Notes: generated by a model from the sequence alone, not told the origin. A stretch of 53,779 nt of DNA from Aequorivita sp. (GCA_024637015.1 JAGXGE010000016.1:1-53779); one strand, 5' to 3'. Shown: positions 26,566 to 36,044, numbered from the stretch's first letter. Numbers and translations are program-made.

Positions 26566-27999
26566 TTATTTTTTCAACCAATTTCCAGCAAAATCACAAT
26601 CCTGGTAATCTTGATTGATGCTAATATAGGTATCTTTTATTTTCTCGTTCTGCCACTTGTTGATTACTTTGATTTGTTTTTCACGAAGCGCTAACTGCTT
26701 GATGCGTTCGTAATCTTTGGCATAATCAGCTTTATGTTCTGGGTATTTCTTGGTAACGGTAAGGATTTTCAAACTGCTCTTTCCTGTGCGATCACGGTCT
26801 GTAAAAACTTTTGAAACTTCACCTTCCTTTAAATTATAAACCTGGGCGCTTAAAGTCGGATCCATTTTAGTAAGATCAAATTTGGTGTCAAAATTAACCG
26901 GGTTTATTAATTGTCCTCCGTTATTACGCGTTTCCTTATCATCTGAAAACTGACGAGCTGCTTCCGCAAACGTTAGTTCGCCTGAATCTATTTTGGATTT
27001 TAAATCTTCTATTTCATTCTGTGCAGCGTCAATGGATTTCTGTGAAACTTCAGGAAACATAAGGATGTGTCTTACATCCACTTCCTGTCCGCGTATTTTT
27101 TCAACATATAGAATGTGATACCCAAACTCAGTTTCAAAAGGCTCGCTTATTTCTCCTTCCAAAAGGGAAAAAGCTTGGTCTTTAAATTCTTTTGCCCAAG
27201 GCGAATCTCTTTTCACACCTGTATAAAGACCTCCTTTAGAATTAGAGCCAGGATCCTTGGAATATAAAACTGCTTTAGTGGAAAAACTTGCTCCATTGTC
27301 TATTATATCTGCGCGAATTGCATTTAGTTTGGCTACAACTTCATCTTTTGCTTGTTGCGTAATTTCGGGATCTATCACTATTTGTGCTACTTCAATTTCA
27401 GCACCAAAAACAGGTCGCTCTTCTTCTGGAATAGAAAAGAAAAATGTTCTCACCTCTTCTGGTGTTACCTCAACTTTTTCAATCACTTTTTGCTGCATCA
27501 ATCCTGCAAGTTTTATGCTTTTGTTGGCTTCAAAAAGATCTTTTTTTAATTCAGCAATATTGTCTTTTCTGTAATAGGCAGCCACTTTTTCTTCACTACC
27601 CAATTCACTTATCATATACTGTAACTGCTGATCTATCATTCCATTAATTTCAGAATCGGCAACAACCAAGCTATCCTGTTTGGCTTGATGTGCATAAAGT
27701 TTGTCTTCCATCAATTTGCCCATCAATTGACAGCGGGTAATATCTTCAATAGACATTCCCTGTGATTGCATTTCTACATAGGCTTTATCAATGTCGCTAT
27801 CCAGAATAACATATTCACCAACCACGGCACTTACGCCTTCCGCCTTAAATCTTTTAAATGGAACGGAATCCCGTTTCACAACTTGTTGCACAACAAGGGA
27901 ATCATTACTTTTTACAACCCCCGTACTGTCAGGTTCTAACACAACCTGCGCTTGCAGGATGGCGGTAGAAAATAACAATATCAATAAAAATTTATTCAT
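26566..27999 (-). CDS. SurA-like peptidyl-prolyl isomerase, third of three
   Basis: A 477-residue periplasmic foldase: signal peptide (about 1-18, ending LQAQ), SurA_N-like chaperone region (about 45-190), two PpiC rotamase domains (about 195-300, VAQIVIDPE...GYHILYVEK; about 305-400, DVRHILMFPE) and a C-terminal helix. It probably escorts outer-membrane beta-barrel proteins. ATG 27999 is chosen for the signal peptide MNKFLLILLF; the frame extends 12 codons upstream but overlaps the previous gene. It overlaps that gene by 8 bases. Confidence 0.9.
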   Translation of the reverse strand: MNKFLLILLFSTAILQAQVVLEPDSTGVVKSNDSLVVQQVVKRDSVPFKRFKAEGVSAVVGEYVILDSDIDKAYVEMQSQGMSIEDITRCQLMGKLMEDKLYAHQAKQDSLVVADSEINGMIDQQLQYMISELGSEEKVAAYYRKDNIAELKKDLFEANKSIKLAGLMQQKVIEKVEVTPEEVRTFFFSIPEEERPVFGAEIEVAQIVIDPEITQQAKDEVVAKLNAIRADIIDNGASFSTKAVLYSKDPGSNSKGGLYTGVKRDSPWAKEFKDQAFSLLEGEISEPFETEFGYHILYVEKIRGQEVDVRHILMFPEVSQKSIDAAQNEIEDLKSKIDSGELTFAEAARQFSDDKETRNNGGQLINPVNFDTKFDLTKMDPTLSAQVYNLKEGEVSKVFTDRDRTGKSSLKILTVTKKYPEHKADYAKDYERIKQLALREKQIKVINKWQNEKIKDTYISINQDYQDCDFAGNWLKK

Positions 28000-28849
28000 T
28001 TTTATAGATTTCAAAATTATTTGTTTCAATAGCATCTTTTGTAATATCTGTTTCTAATTTTTTAATAAGCTCAAGCTTCCTCTTGTTCAAAATAATCTGT
28101 TTCAAAGTGGGCTTAGCATAGGAAATTGGCGCAGTATCATTGGGATTGAGCACATTTTCAATTTTCACCAAATATACTCCTAATGAATCTTGCAACTGCG
28201 AAAAATTAGATTTTTTTAACACTTGTTCGCTATTCCCTCTTAATACTGGCAACGTCTGGAGCAAAACTTCTTTTTTAACCCAAATCGAATCATTAAAATT
28301 TGAAGAAACAAATTGATAATCTTGACTGTTGAGGGATGCTTTGTCCTTTTGATTGTAACGGTTCAATTTTTCTTTTACTTTGGCCAGACCGTCATAATTT
28401 ACAGGAAGCTGCACGTAACGCAATTTAACCAGAAGATCTTTTAGTTTGAAGTTTTCCTTATTAGCCTCATAGTATTCTTGGTATTCTTGTTCCGTAATGG
28501 TGCTATCCAATTGTTTACTTACAATTACATTTTTATAGGCCTCGGTCAAAAGATCATTTTGATATTCTTGAACTAGTTTATTGTATTGGTCAAGTTTATC
28601 TGAGGTAAGGTTAATTTTTGCTTGGTCTATAAGCAATTGCTGGGTTGCCCAACGGTTTATATAGTTGTTTACTATTAACGTACTGTCTTCTTCCGAAGTG
28701 TTTTCTGCAATCAATTTTGCAATGTCTTCCTTATATAAATAACTGTTGTTAACACGCGCTACGACATCCTTTTTTGTTTCCTGTTTAAAATAATTACAGG
28801 AGCTCAAAAAGATGCTTAACACCAATATATTAATAATATTCCGAATCAC
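27992..28849 (-). CDS. SurA-related lipoprotein, degenerate isomerase
   Basis: A 285-residue lipoprotein with lipobox LSSC (C18). The following region (about 30-110: VARVNNSYLYKEDIAKLI) resembles the N-terminal chaperone part of SurA/PpiD proteins. I do not find the two-part PpiC signature (HILI...GYHI) that its neighbours have, so it is probably a non-catalytic holdase. It is the middle gene of the operon: it overlaps the upstream gene by 4 bases and the downstream gene by 8. Confidence 0.78.
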   Translation of the reverse strand: MIRNIINILVLSIFLSSCNYFKQETKKDVVARVNNSYLYKEDIAKLIAENTSEEDSTLIVNNYINRWATQQLLIDQAKINLTSDKLDQYNKLVQEYQNDLLTEAYKNVIVSKQLDSTITEQEYQEYYEANKENFKLKDLLVKLRYVQLPVNYDGLAKVKEKLNRYNQKDKASLNSQDYQFVSSNFNDSIWVKKEVLLQTLPVLRGNSEQVLKKSNFSQLQDSLGVYLVKIENVLNPNDTAPISYAKPTLKQIILNKRKLELIKKLETDITKDAIETNNFEIYKNE

Positions 28850-30801
28850 TTAAGCTCTTTTTTTAAATGCTTCAAGGTTTTTTTATCAACTTCCACTTTA
28901 TATTTTGAACGTAAATCTTTTATCCATCTTGCTTCAATATCGTTTTGATAGTTGCTTAGAACCTTTCCTTTTACATCCTCTAAAGACTTTTCGCTGGGAG
29001 CCATTATTGTTTTTACGTTTACAATCACGAATGAATCGTTGCTTGGGTAAACTTTTGAAATACCTTCTTTGATTTCCAAACCAGCAGGGAGTTCGTGTTG
29101 TCCGACTTCAAAAAGGCCAGGAGTAATCAAAACACTTACCTTTTCTTCGGTATTTAGTGCTGCTTTAATTTCTTCTGCAGTTTTACCTTCAGTAAGCATT
29201 TTCTGAATTTGTTGCGCTAGCATTTCTGAAGTAGCTGAATATATTTCAGCATCAACTCGCTGCTTCCATTGGTAGTCTTCCTTCGTTTTAGTGTAATATT
29301 CTTGAATACCAATAGAATCGTTCTTTGCTTTCTGCCAAATATTTTTGTTCATCACATCAAATATCAAAAGCCCATCGCGATACTCAGTAAGTATTGCAGC
29401 ATAATCTTCGTTTTCATCCTCAAGGTGTTCCTTAAAATAATCTTTTAAACTCTCTGTTTCAAACTCATCATACATATCCACCAATAGAGCTTCTTTCTGC
29501 TTATAAGGTCTAGTTGTTTTTTGGCGGCCAGCAACAAATTTCGCAAAATCGGTATAGCCCATCTTTTTGTCGCCAATAGTAAAGAGTGTTTTTTCCTTAT
29601 CGTTAGGTATTGGACTCATTACCCATTTTCTCTTCAAAACATCATCGGTAACGTAAGTATCAAAATAGGGTAAAAAGCTCTCTCCTTTTTTAAAGCCGTA
29701 TTTTTCCTTTATTTTATTATTGATGGCGTTGGTAACAATTTTGGAACGGTCACCTTCGGTCACTCTTTTCTCCAGCGATTCTTTTTGTTTTTCAAAAGTT
29801 TCTACGGGCAATTTCTCGTCCAAACGAATAATGTGCCAGCCAAAATCAGTCTTAACTGGTTTGCTTATATCGCCAATATTTTTAAGATCGTATGCCGCAT
29901 CTTCAAACTCGGTTGCGCGAAGGTCACCCTTTGTAAAGGGATTTAGTTTACCTCCTTTTACTGCAGAATTTTTATCATCTGAATATTGCTTCGCAAGGCT
30001 CTCAAAAGACTCTCCTTGCTTTAACATGGTATAAAGTTCGTTGATGCGCTCTTCTGGGTCAAAAGTACGAGCCCCTTTTTTATCTGAAATCATTATGTGT
30101 GATACCGCAATTTTTGGCAATTTCGTTCTTCGGTCGTTTACTTTCAGAATATGATACCCAAAACTAGTACGTATAATTTTTGAAATTTCGCCAACCTTAG
30201 TATTATAGGCAGCATTTTCAAAAGGATAAACCATGTTGAACACTGAAAAATAACCCAAATTCCCACCACTTTCTTTTGCTCCAGGTTCTTCGGAATATGT
30301 TTTTGCCAGTTGGTTAAAGTCTTCTCCTTTAAGGGCTTTTTCACGTATAGATTTGATTTTGTTATATGCCACCAAGGTATCTTGCGGTACCGATTCATAA
30401 TCTACACGAATCAAAATATGTGAAGCATTTACATCTTCTTTTCCACGCTCATATGCTTCTTTGGCAAGCTCTTCGGTAACCTTATCTTCAAAAAGATAAT
30501 TTCTTGAAAGCTGGTCTCTATACTTTGAAAGTTCACTTTTATATGAATTCTCTTTATCCAAATCCTGTGCTTGGGCTTCGGCAATTTTCAGTTTGTAATC
30601 AATAAAAAGTTCCAGATAGCCATCTATATCTTTTTGCGACTCGTCCTGAACCAAATCAAGGTTTTTATTATAAACCCGTTTGAATTCGCTGGCATACACT
30701 GGTTTGCCATCAATGGTCATTAATACTTCTTTTTTGTTTTGTGAAAAAACGGTGGTGGCGCTCAAAAGTGCCAAAATGAATACGGAAAGAAAATTTTTCA
30801 T
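28846..30801 (-). CDS. SurA/PpiD-like peptidyl-prolyl isomerase, first of three
   Basis: A 651-residue exported foldase with a signal peptide (about 1-20, ending VFSQ), a short chaperone segment, and two tandem PpiC domains: VNASHILIRV to FGYHILKVND (about 105-205) and IAVSHIMISD to FGWHIIRLDE (about 210-310). A long C-terminal region (about 320-651), rich in charged helices, follows. ATG 30801 is set by the signal peptide. A -7-like TATTTTTG (30865-30872) followed by CACC lies 63 bases upstream. It leads the operon with two SurA relatives and moxR. Confidence 0.88.
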   Translation of the reverse strand: MKNFLSVFILALLSATTVFSQNKKEVLMTIDGKPVYASEFKRVYNKNLDLVQDESQKDIDGYLELFIDYKLKIAEAQAQDLDKENSYKSELSKYRDQLSRNYLFEDKVTEELAKEAYERGKEDVNASHILIRVDYESVPQDTLVAYNKIKSIREKALKGEDFNQLAKTYSEEPGAKESGGNLGYFSVFNMVYPFENAAYNTKVGEISKIIRTSFGYHILKVNDRRTKLPKIAVSHIMISDKKGARTFDPEERINELYTMLKQGESFESLAKQYSDDKNSAVKGGKLNPFTKGDLRATEFEDAAYDLKNIGDISKPVKTDFGWHIIRLDEKLPVETFEKQKESLEKRVTEGDRSKIVTNAINNKIKEKYGFKKGESFLPYFDTYVTDDVLKRKWVMSPIPNDKEKTLFTIGDKKMGYTDFAKFVAGRQKTTRPYKQKEALLVDMYDEFETESLKDYFKEHLEDENEDYAAILTEYRDGLLIFDVMNKNIWQKAKNDSIGIQEYYTKTKEDYQWKQRVDAEIYSATSEMLAQQIQKMLTEGKTAEEIKAALNTEEKVSVLITPGLFEVGQHELPAGLEIKEGISKVYPSNDSFVIVNVKTIMAPSEKSLEDVKGKVLSNYQNDIEARWIKDLRSKYKVEVDKKTLKHLKKELK

Positions 30802-30981
30802 TTTTTTAATGTTTATTTTTATTGAAGTAATTTGCTTTTGCTTAAGCTTTGGAGAACAAAGGTGCAAAAATAACAAAAAGGTATGGTAACATACATCAGA
30901 AAAGCTAACGAATTTAATATAATTATAGTGTTTTCTGCTTTTTAAAATATTCTCAAAAACCCGTACCTTGCCTTATATTTA

Positions 30982-31008
30982 AAATAAAAGAGAATTTCTC
31001 TTTTATTT
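30982..31008. repeat. 27-bp near-perfect palindrome in a divergent promoter region
   Basis: AAATAAAAGAGAA, one base, TTCTCTTTTATTT: 13-bp arms with a single central base. It lies between the leftward isomerase operon and the rightward 31043 gene, so it is not positioned as a terminator for either. It could be an operator or a 5' leader hairpin of the rightward mRNA. Confidence 0.55.
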
Positions 31009-31042
31009 AGAACCAGGATAATTTCATCACAACTAAATGTAA

Positions 31043-31282
31043 ATGACTGAAAGAGTAAAACTTATATGGGATTTTCGCGGTCCAAATGCCCAGCCCATTG
31101 CCATACATCACGCAAAACACCTTGCCGAGTTTGCCGAAACTGACAAATTGCAGAACACCATTACCGGAAATGAGGAAATTACCCCGATGCATCACATCGC
31201 TTATATGGTAGTAGAAAAATCTTTGATGAATACCTTACGGGAAACCCTTAAGCCCACACGTGGACAAATTTATGAGGAATAA
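31043..31282 (+). CDS. Small conserved hypothetical protein
   Basis: A 79-residue soluble protein with no signal peptide or membrane helix that I do not recognise. It contains a histidine-rich stretch (AIHHAKHLAEFAE; TPMHHIAY), which could bind metal. Its stop codon overlaps the start of the DinB-family gene (TAATG), so the two are translationally coupled and likely act together. The length, coupling and regular codon use support a real gene. Confidence 0.7.
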   Translation: MTERVKLIWDFRGPNAQPIAIHHAKHLAEFAETDKLQNTITGNEEITPMHHIAYMVVEKSLMNTLRETLKPTRGQIYEE

Positions 31283-31725
31283 TGAAAGCCTTCTTTTTAG
31301 ACAAATTTGAATATACAAAGCATTGCAACAGATTGCTTATTGAACTGTTGCGAAAAAATCCAGAAACCTATAAAGAAAAAATCAGCCTTTTGGCAAGCCA
31401 CACTTTAAATGCCCATCATATTTGGAATCACAGAATATTTGGTGTTGCCACAGCACTTTCGGTTTGGCAAATTTTGGATCTTAATCATTTGGATGCCATT
31501 AATGAGGAAAATTTTGAACACACCAAAGAGCTTCTTCAAAAAAAGAACTTAAAAGAACCTATAGATTACTCAAATAGCAAAGGTCAAAATTTCACAAATA
31601 CAGCCGAAGAAATTTTTTTTCATATAATCAATCATAGCAACTACCACCGTGGGCAACTTGTTAGCCAACTGAAAGTAAAAGGCGTCGAACCTATAGTGAC
31701 GGATTATATTTTTTATAAACGATAA
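31282..31725 (+). CDS. DinB-family protein
   Basis: A 147-residue four-helix protein of the DinB/YfiT-like putative metalloenzyme superfamily. The expected metal-histidine pattern is visible: an early H in ASHTLNAHHIWNHRIFG (about 39-55) and the C-terminal HIINHSNYHRGQLVSQL (about 113-129). Related enzymes include thiol-transfer proteins and mycothiol-dependent ones; the substrate here is not known. It is coupled to the 79-residue gene just upstream. Confidence 0.82.
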   Translation: MKAFFLDKFEYTKHCNRLLIELLRKNPETYKEKISLLASHTLNAHHIWNHRIFGVATALSVWQILDLNHLDAINEENFEHTKELLQKKNLKEPIDYSNSKGQNFTNTAEEIFFHIINHSNYHRGQLVSQLKVKGVEPIVTDYIFYKR

Positions 31726-31793
31726 AGTCACATTCTGTTTATTTGTAATATTTATAGTAATATTGCGCTTTAAATACTTTAAAAACAAACACA

Positions 31794-32309
31794 ATGAATT
31801 TTTTAAAAATTGCCATATTTTTTATTGGAATTACCACTTTCGCACAGGGTAAAGTAGGTGCTGTTGATGTAGATTACATCCTTTCCAAAATGCCCGAAAT
31901 GATTACCGTACAAACACAATTACAAACGTACGGACAACAGTTGGATACAGACCTCAATAAAAAAATAGATGAATACAAAAAACTCGCAGAAGAATACAAA
32001 AAGGGTGAGGCCACTTTTACACCTGTAGAGAAAAAGGAAAAACAAACTGCTCTAGTAAATTTGGATACAGACATCCAAAAGTTTCAGGAAAATGGCGCCA
32101 AGCTCATGGATATCAAACAAAAAGAATACCTGCAGCCTCTTTATAAAAAAATTGGAGAGGCACTCAACAAAGTGGCAAAGGCACAAAATTACACCCAAGT
32201 GATGCAGACAAACACAGATTTGGTTTATTTGGATCCAAATTATGATCTTACGGTGCCAATTTTAACAGAGCTTGGTATTACTATTACAGTAGAAGAGGAA
32301 GGGAAATAA
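31794..32309 (+). CDS. OmpH/Skp-like periplasmic chaperone
   Basis: A 171-residue exported protein with a signal peptide (about 1-18, ending TFAQ), the opening KVGAVDVDYILSKMPE typical of OmpH/Skp proteins, and a long coiled coil (about 40-110, lysine-rich). Skp trimers hold unfolded outer-membrane proteins in the periplasm. Consistent with this, the SurA-like operon lies close by on the other strand. An intrinsic terminator follows. Confidence 0.88.
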   Translation: MNFLKIAIFFIGITTFAQGKVGAVDVDYILSKMPEMITVQTQLQTYGQQLDTDLNKKIDEYKKLAEEYKKGEATFTPVEKKEKQTALVNLDTDIQKFQENGAKLMDIKQKEYLQPLYKKIGEALNKVAKAQNYTQVMQTNTDLVYLDPNYDLTVPILTELGITITVEEEGK

Positions 32310-32334
32310 TTCAACATTTTCCTTAAAAAAACAG

Positions 32335-32368
32335 AAAACGTGGAGCCATTCGGCTTCACGTTTTTTTT
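32335..32368 (+). terminator. Terminator after the OmpH/Skp-like gene
   Basis: The stem AAAACGTGGAGCC pairs with GGCTTCACGTTTT (one wobble), a 4-nt loop (ATTC) and a run of eight T. Confidence 0.87.
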
Positions 32369-32417
32369 AACAAACTTTTGAAATAGTTATATTTGAAGAG
32401 CTTTAGAGTTGTTTTCT

Positions 32418-32948
32418 GTGAATCTTCTTAAAAATTTTGTCGAAAAAAATAATGGAACTTATACAGAAGAAGTCATAAAAGAAGCCTTTTCGCCCATTGG
32501 CAAAATGATTTATCAACCCAAGAGTGCATATTTTATTATTGCTGGATCAAAAATCTCGGTAAATCTTAATGAAGTTGGTGGCGCAATTCCAACAGCGGAA
32601 CCTTTCAGAATAATACTTCATTTACATAATAAGTGCGAAAATACCTTAGAAATATACCCAATTCCCTTTTGGGAAAGAATACTTCAAAGTGTTTTTCCTT
32701 CTAAGAGTATAACAATCAAAGACCACTATATTTTTAAAGGAGATAAGAAGTTAATTCAAGATTTGATAAAAGAAAAATCAATTGTCAGCAAACTCAAAAA
32801 ACAAAGAATTTACATCCGCATTCCTAAAGAAAACACTTCAAAAATCATTCTTACACCCGCAAGAGGAATTGAAACTGAAACTGAATTTGAATACTTCATC
32901 ACAATTCTAAAAATTCTTGAAGAAAAAATAAACTTCCTCAATGTCTGA
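32418..32948 (+). CDS. Uncharacterised protein (first of a pair)
   Basis: About 176 residues, no signal peptide or membrane helix. I do not recognise the family. Recognisable features are an N-terminal helix (LLKNFVEKNNGTYTEE), a GGAIPTAEPFRIILHLHN strand-turn-strand segment and a late IILTPARGIET. The start is GTG 32418 by preference; a TTG at 32409 would add three residues, and there is no ATG near. It overlaps the following gene by 8 bases, so the pair is probably one functional unit. Confidence 0.7.
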   Translation: MNLLKNFVEKNNGTYTEEVIKEAFSPIGKMIYQPKSAYFIIAGSKISVNLNEVGGAIPTAEPFRIILHLHNKCENTLEIYPIPFWERILQSVFPSKSITIKDHYIFKGDKKLIQDLIKEKSIVSKLKKQRIYIRIPKENTSKIILTPARGIETETEFEYFITILKILEEKINFLNV

Positions 32949-33357
32949 AAAAATCATTGAACATATTCTCCAAAATCCTTCAGGTATTAAATCTGAAAAA
33001 ATTAAAATACATGGTCAAGATTATAGCGTTACCTATACATGGAAACGGCGAATTCATATAGAAGTAAAACCTGCTCAGTATTTATTCCAAAGTAAAGATG
33101 TATGTGAAATTCGAAAAATGCAATTGGTAAGTATAATTGCACGCTATCCTAACTACAGTCTAAGAGGAAAACGAACCGAGCTCACAGAAAAGTTGCTTTC
33201 AAACAAATACACAACACCCTTACTCCAATATCCAGCTTCCAAACTAATTTGCGAAAACAACCAAATATATTATACTGCAACAATTAAGAAAAAAGAAGTG
33301 GATCACCTAAAAAAAATAATCAACTATTTTGAAGCACTACTAATTACTTCTAAATAA
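32941..33357 (+). CDS. Uncharacterised protein (second of a pair)
   Basis: A 138-residue basic, soluble protein that I do not recognise. No signal peptide, membrane segment or catalytic motif stands out. An internal basic stretch (TYTWKRRIHIEV, then RYPNYSLRGKRTELTEKLL) could contact nucleic acid or an acidic partner. Its ATG lies inside the end of the preceding gene, and a shared terminator follows. Lysine and AT content are somewhat higher than in neighbouring housekeeping genes. Confidence 0.68.
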   Translation: MSEKIIEHILQNPSGIKSEKIKIHGQDYSVTYTWKRRIHIEVKPAQYLFQSKDVCEIRKMQLVSIIARYPNYSLRGKRTELTEKLLSNKYTTPLLQYPASKLICENNQIYYTATIKKKEVDHLKKIINYFEALLITSK

Positions 33358-33388
33358 AAAGCGCTAGAAAATTTCCAGCGCTTTTTTA
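33356..33388. terminator. Bidirectional terminator between the hypothetical pair and guaB
   Basis: Arms of about 15 bp (AAAAAGCGCTAGAAA at 33356-33370 with TTTCCAGCGCTTTTT at 33372-33386, one mismatch) flanked by A and T runs. It serves both converging transcripts; the first bases overlap the stop codon of the upstream gene. Confidence 0.85.
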
Positions 33389-33414
33389 TTCTTTATTTTT
33401 TAATAATTTAGGTC

Positions 33415-34887
33415 TTATCTACTATAATTTGGAGCTTCTTTGGTAATGGTAACATCATGCGGATGGCTTTCTGCAATTCCTGAGAAAGTTATTTTCACAA
33501 ACTTTCCATTTTCTTTCAATGCCTCAATATCCTTAGCACCACAATAGCCCATTCCAGCTCTTAATCCACCAATAAACTGTGTCATACTTTCAACCAATTC
33601 ACCTTTGTAAGGCACACGGCCCACAATTCCTTCGGGAACCAGTTTTTTTATATCATCTTCAACATCTTGGAAATAACGGTCTTTGGAACCTTGTTTCATC
33701 GCTTCTACAGAACCCATTCCTCTGTATGATTTAAATTTTCTTCCTTCGTAAATAATAGTTTCCCCAGGAGATTCCTTTGTGCCGGCTAACAATGAACCAA
33801 GCATCACACAATCCGCCCCAGCAGCAATAGCCTTAGGAATATCACCCGTATAACGAATTCCACCATCAGCAATTACGGGAACTCCGCTACCTTTTAGGGC
33901 TGCAGCAACTTCCAACACCGCCGAAAATTGAGGAAAACCTACCCCTGCAACTACACGTGTAGTGCAAATTGAACCAGGACCAATCCCCACCTTCACAGCA
34001 TCGGCACCAGCTTCTACCAAATATTTGGCAGCATCGGCTGTAGCAATGTTTCCAACAATTACATCTAAGTCTGGAAATTTTTGTTTTACCTTTTTCAAAA
34101 CCTCAACCACACCCTTTGTATGGCCGTGGGCAGTATCAATAATTACTGCATCAATCTGTGCATATACTAATGCTTCTGCCCTTTCCACAGCATCTGGAGT
34201 TACACCAAGTGCAGCGGCAACGCGAAGTCTTCCGTATTGGTCTTTATTGGCAATTGGTTTTTGGGTAAGCTTTGTAATATCCCTAAAAGTAATAAGTCCC
34301 AAAAGTTTTCCGTCATCGTTTACCACTGGCAATTTTTCAATTTTGTTTTTCTGAAGAATTATTTCAGCCTCCTTTAAAGAAGTTCCCTGCGCCACGGTAA
34401 CCAAATTCTCGGAAGTCATTACTTCGTGCAGTGGGCGTTTCATATCTTTTTCAAAACGAAGGTCACGATTGGTGACAATCCCTATCAATTTTCCGGCATC
34501 GTCAATAATGGGTATTCCGCCAATACTGTATTCACGCATTGTTTTTTGGGCATCGCCTACAGTGTTTGATTTTTTCAATGTTACTGGATCGATGATCATT
34601 CCACTTTCGGCACGTTTCACTTTGCGTACTTCGGCGGCTTGGTCTTCAATGCTCATGTTTTTATGAAGCACCCCAATTCCACCTTCCCGTGCAATAGCAA
34701 TAGCCATGGCACTTTCTGTAACTGTATCCATTGCTGCGGAAACAATAGGAACATTCAGTGTAATATTTCGTGAAAATTTGGTGGCGATGGAAACCTCGCG
34801 TGGTAAAACTTCAGAATATGCGGGAACTAATAGTACGTCGTCATAAGTAAGTCCTTCTCCTAAAATTTTGTTATCGTGTGCAGTCAT
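33415..34887 (-). CDS. guaB: Inosine-5'-monophosphate dehydrogenase
   Basis: Oxidises IMP to XMP with NAD+, the committed step of GTP synthesis. The 490-residue protein has the TIM barrel split by two CBS domains (about 95-210). The catalytic loop is [13 protein letters not shown] with the thioimidate cysteine, then [16 protein letters not shown] and the flap [11 protein letters not shown] -7 box TACATTTG followed by CACGC lies at 34942-34949 on the minus strand, without a clear -33 box. Monocistronic. Confidence 0.96.
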   Translation of the reverse strand: MTAHDNKILGEGLTYDDVLLVPAYSEVLPREVSIATKFSRNITLNVPIVSAAMDTVTESAMAIAIAREGGIGVLHKNMSIEDQAAEVRKVKRAESGMIIDPVTLKKSNTVGDAQKTMREYSIGGIPIIDDAGKLIGIVTNRDLRFEKDMKRPLHEVMTSENLVTVAQGTSLKEAEIILQKNKIEKLPVVNDDGKLLGLITFRDITKLTQKPIANKDQYGRLRVAAALGVTPDAVERAEALVYAQIDAVIIDTAHGHTKGVVEVLKKVKQKFPDLDVIVGNIATADAAKYLVEAGADAVKVGIGPGSICTTRVVAGVGFPQFSAVLEVAAALKGSGVPVIADGGIRYTGDIPKAIAAGADCVMLGSLLAGTKESPGETIIYEGRKFKSYRGMGSVEAMKQGSKDRYFQDVEDDIKKLVPEGIVGRVPYKGELVESMTQFIGGLRAGMGYCGAKDIEALKENGKFVKITFSGIAESHPHDVTITKEAPNYSR

Positions 34888-35018
34888 TGCAATTAAATTA
34901 ACTTCCGAAAGTTACGAAAGTGATTATGGATTAATTGCGTGCAAATGTACGGTATTTAATTCAGAAATATGAATACTAAATTCAAACAATAAGTGCAACA
35001 GTTGAAAAGATGAAAATA

Positions 35019-35513
35019 TTATTTCTTTTCTGAAACAAACAATTGCATTAGCACTGCTCCCACCGCTATCACATAAACTACTGTCATCAAGATGCCCGAA
35101 ATCATGACAACCCAATTCATCCACAGTATGCCCTTCCACATAAAATATATTCCACCGAAGGTCAGAAGGATAGAAAAAAAAGGTTCAATCATTAAAAAAG
35201 ATTTTAATTTTGAAGGAAGTGAAGTGATAGCCACCAAGCCACCAAGCAAAAAGAAGATAAACGAAATGGAAAGAATGTGGGTATGCAGGATGGTAAGCAT
35301 TTCGCGCTCCCCTTTTTTAAATTTCATTACCGCGACATCTTCAACTTCCTCATTGCCAAGGTAGTTTTCCTTAAGGCCATGCGGGTTTACCGAGCCCGTT
35401 TCGCGAACAAAGTTCAGGCCCGTGAAATATCCCACGCTTAAAACAATAACAAATGCCGCAATAAACTGTTTTGCGTAACGAGGGAGGCTATGGATACGGC
35501 CATGAAGTTGCAT
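35019..35513 (-). CDS. Four-helix membrane protein beside FMN-binding gene
   Basis: A 164-residue protein with four hydrophobic helices (about 16-33, 78-98, 106-126 and 135-158) and a soluble loop between helices 1 and 2. I do not recognise a named family. Helix 2 begins LHTHILSISFIFF; its histidines could ligate haem or a quinone. The ATG directly follows the stop of the FMN-binding gene, so it is almost certainly its membrane partner in electron transfer. This role is inference. Confidence 0.7.
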   Translation of the reverse strand: MQLHGRIHSLPRYAKQFIAAFVIVLSVGYFTGLNFVRETGSVNPHGLKENYLGNEEVEDVAVMKFKKGEREMLTILHTHILSISFIFFLLGGLVAITSLPSKLKSFLMIEPFFSILLTFGGIYFMWKGILWMNWVVMISGILMTVVYVIAVGAVLMQLFVSEKK

Positions 35514-36044
35514 TTATAACACTTTTGATTTTTGCAGGATTGCAATACTCTTTAATAGTAGGTTCATTTCTGTGGTCAAGGACTTTACCGAAATTGTAGC
35601 CCCACTGATGGGGATGATATTGCGGTTGTAAACAAGTTCTTTGGAAGTGGGAGATGCGCCTACAAACTGTTTCAGCCAACGTTTGCTGCTTATTTCGCCG
35701 CCGTACTCTTCGCGGTAAAACAGCACTTTGCTAGTTGTAACGACGAAGTTTTTATCAAACAACACCAAATAATCAAAAGTAGCGGTTTTACTGGGTGCAT
35801 TCCCAATATATCCATAACCTAAAAGTTTACCCTCCGTATAGATCTTAAATAGGTTTTCATCTCCAAATTCCGACAGGGTCTTTGCATTCAAATCCTTAGG
35901 GACCGAAATGATTTCTTTCGATAAATTTACGGTCTCATAAAATCTCACCATCTCTTTATGGGCCTTTTTGGCCACATTATCCGGAACGGAAAAAGCTGCA
36001 AAAGCAAGTGCTGTAATTAAAAGGAAGGATACTCTTGTTTTCAT
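35514..36044 (-). CDS. FMN-binding domain protein (flavinylated, extracytosolic)
   Basis: A 176-residue protein with an N-terminal signal (about 1-20) and an FMN_bind domain of the NqrC/RnfG type. The flavin attachment motif SGATIS is at 147-152, where ApbE normally links FMN to the threonine through a phosphoester. The segment LLGYGYIGNAPSKTATFDYLV precedes YREEYGGEISSKRW. It probably shuttles electrons outside the cytoplasmic membrane. It is encoded between the porin gene and the four-helix protein gene; ApbE is not in the window. Confidence 0.83.
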   Translation of the reverse strand: MKTRVSFLLITALAFAAFSVPDNVAKKAHKEMVRFYETVNLSKEIISVPKDLNAKTLSEFGDENLFKIYTEGKLLGYGYIGNAPSKTATFDYLVLFDKNFVVTTSKVLFYREEYGGEISSKRWLKQFVGASPTSKELVYNRNIIPISGATISVKSLTTEMNLLLKSIAILQKSKVL

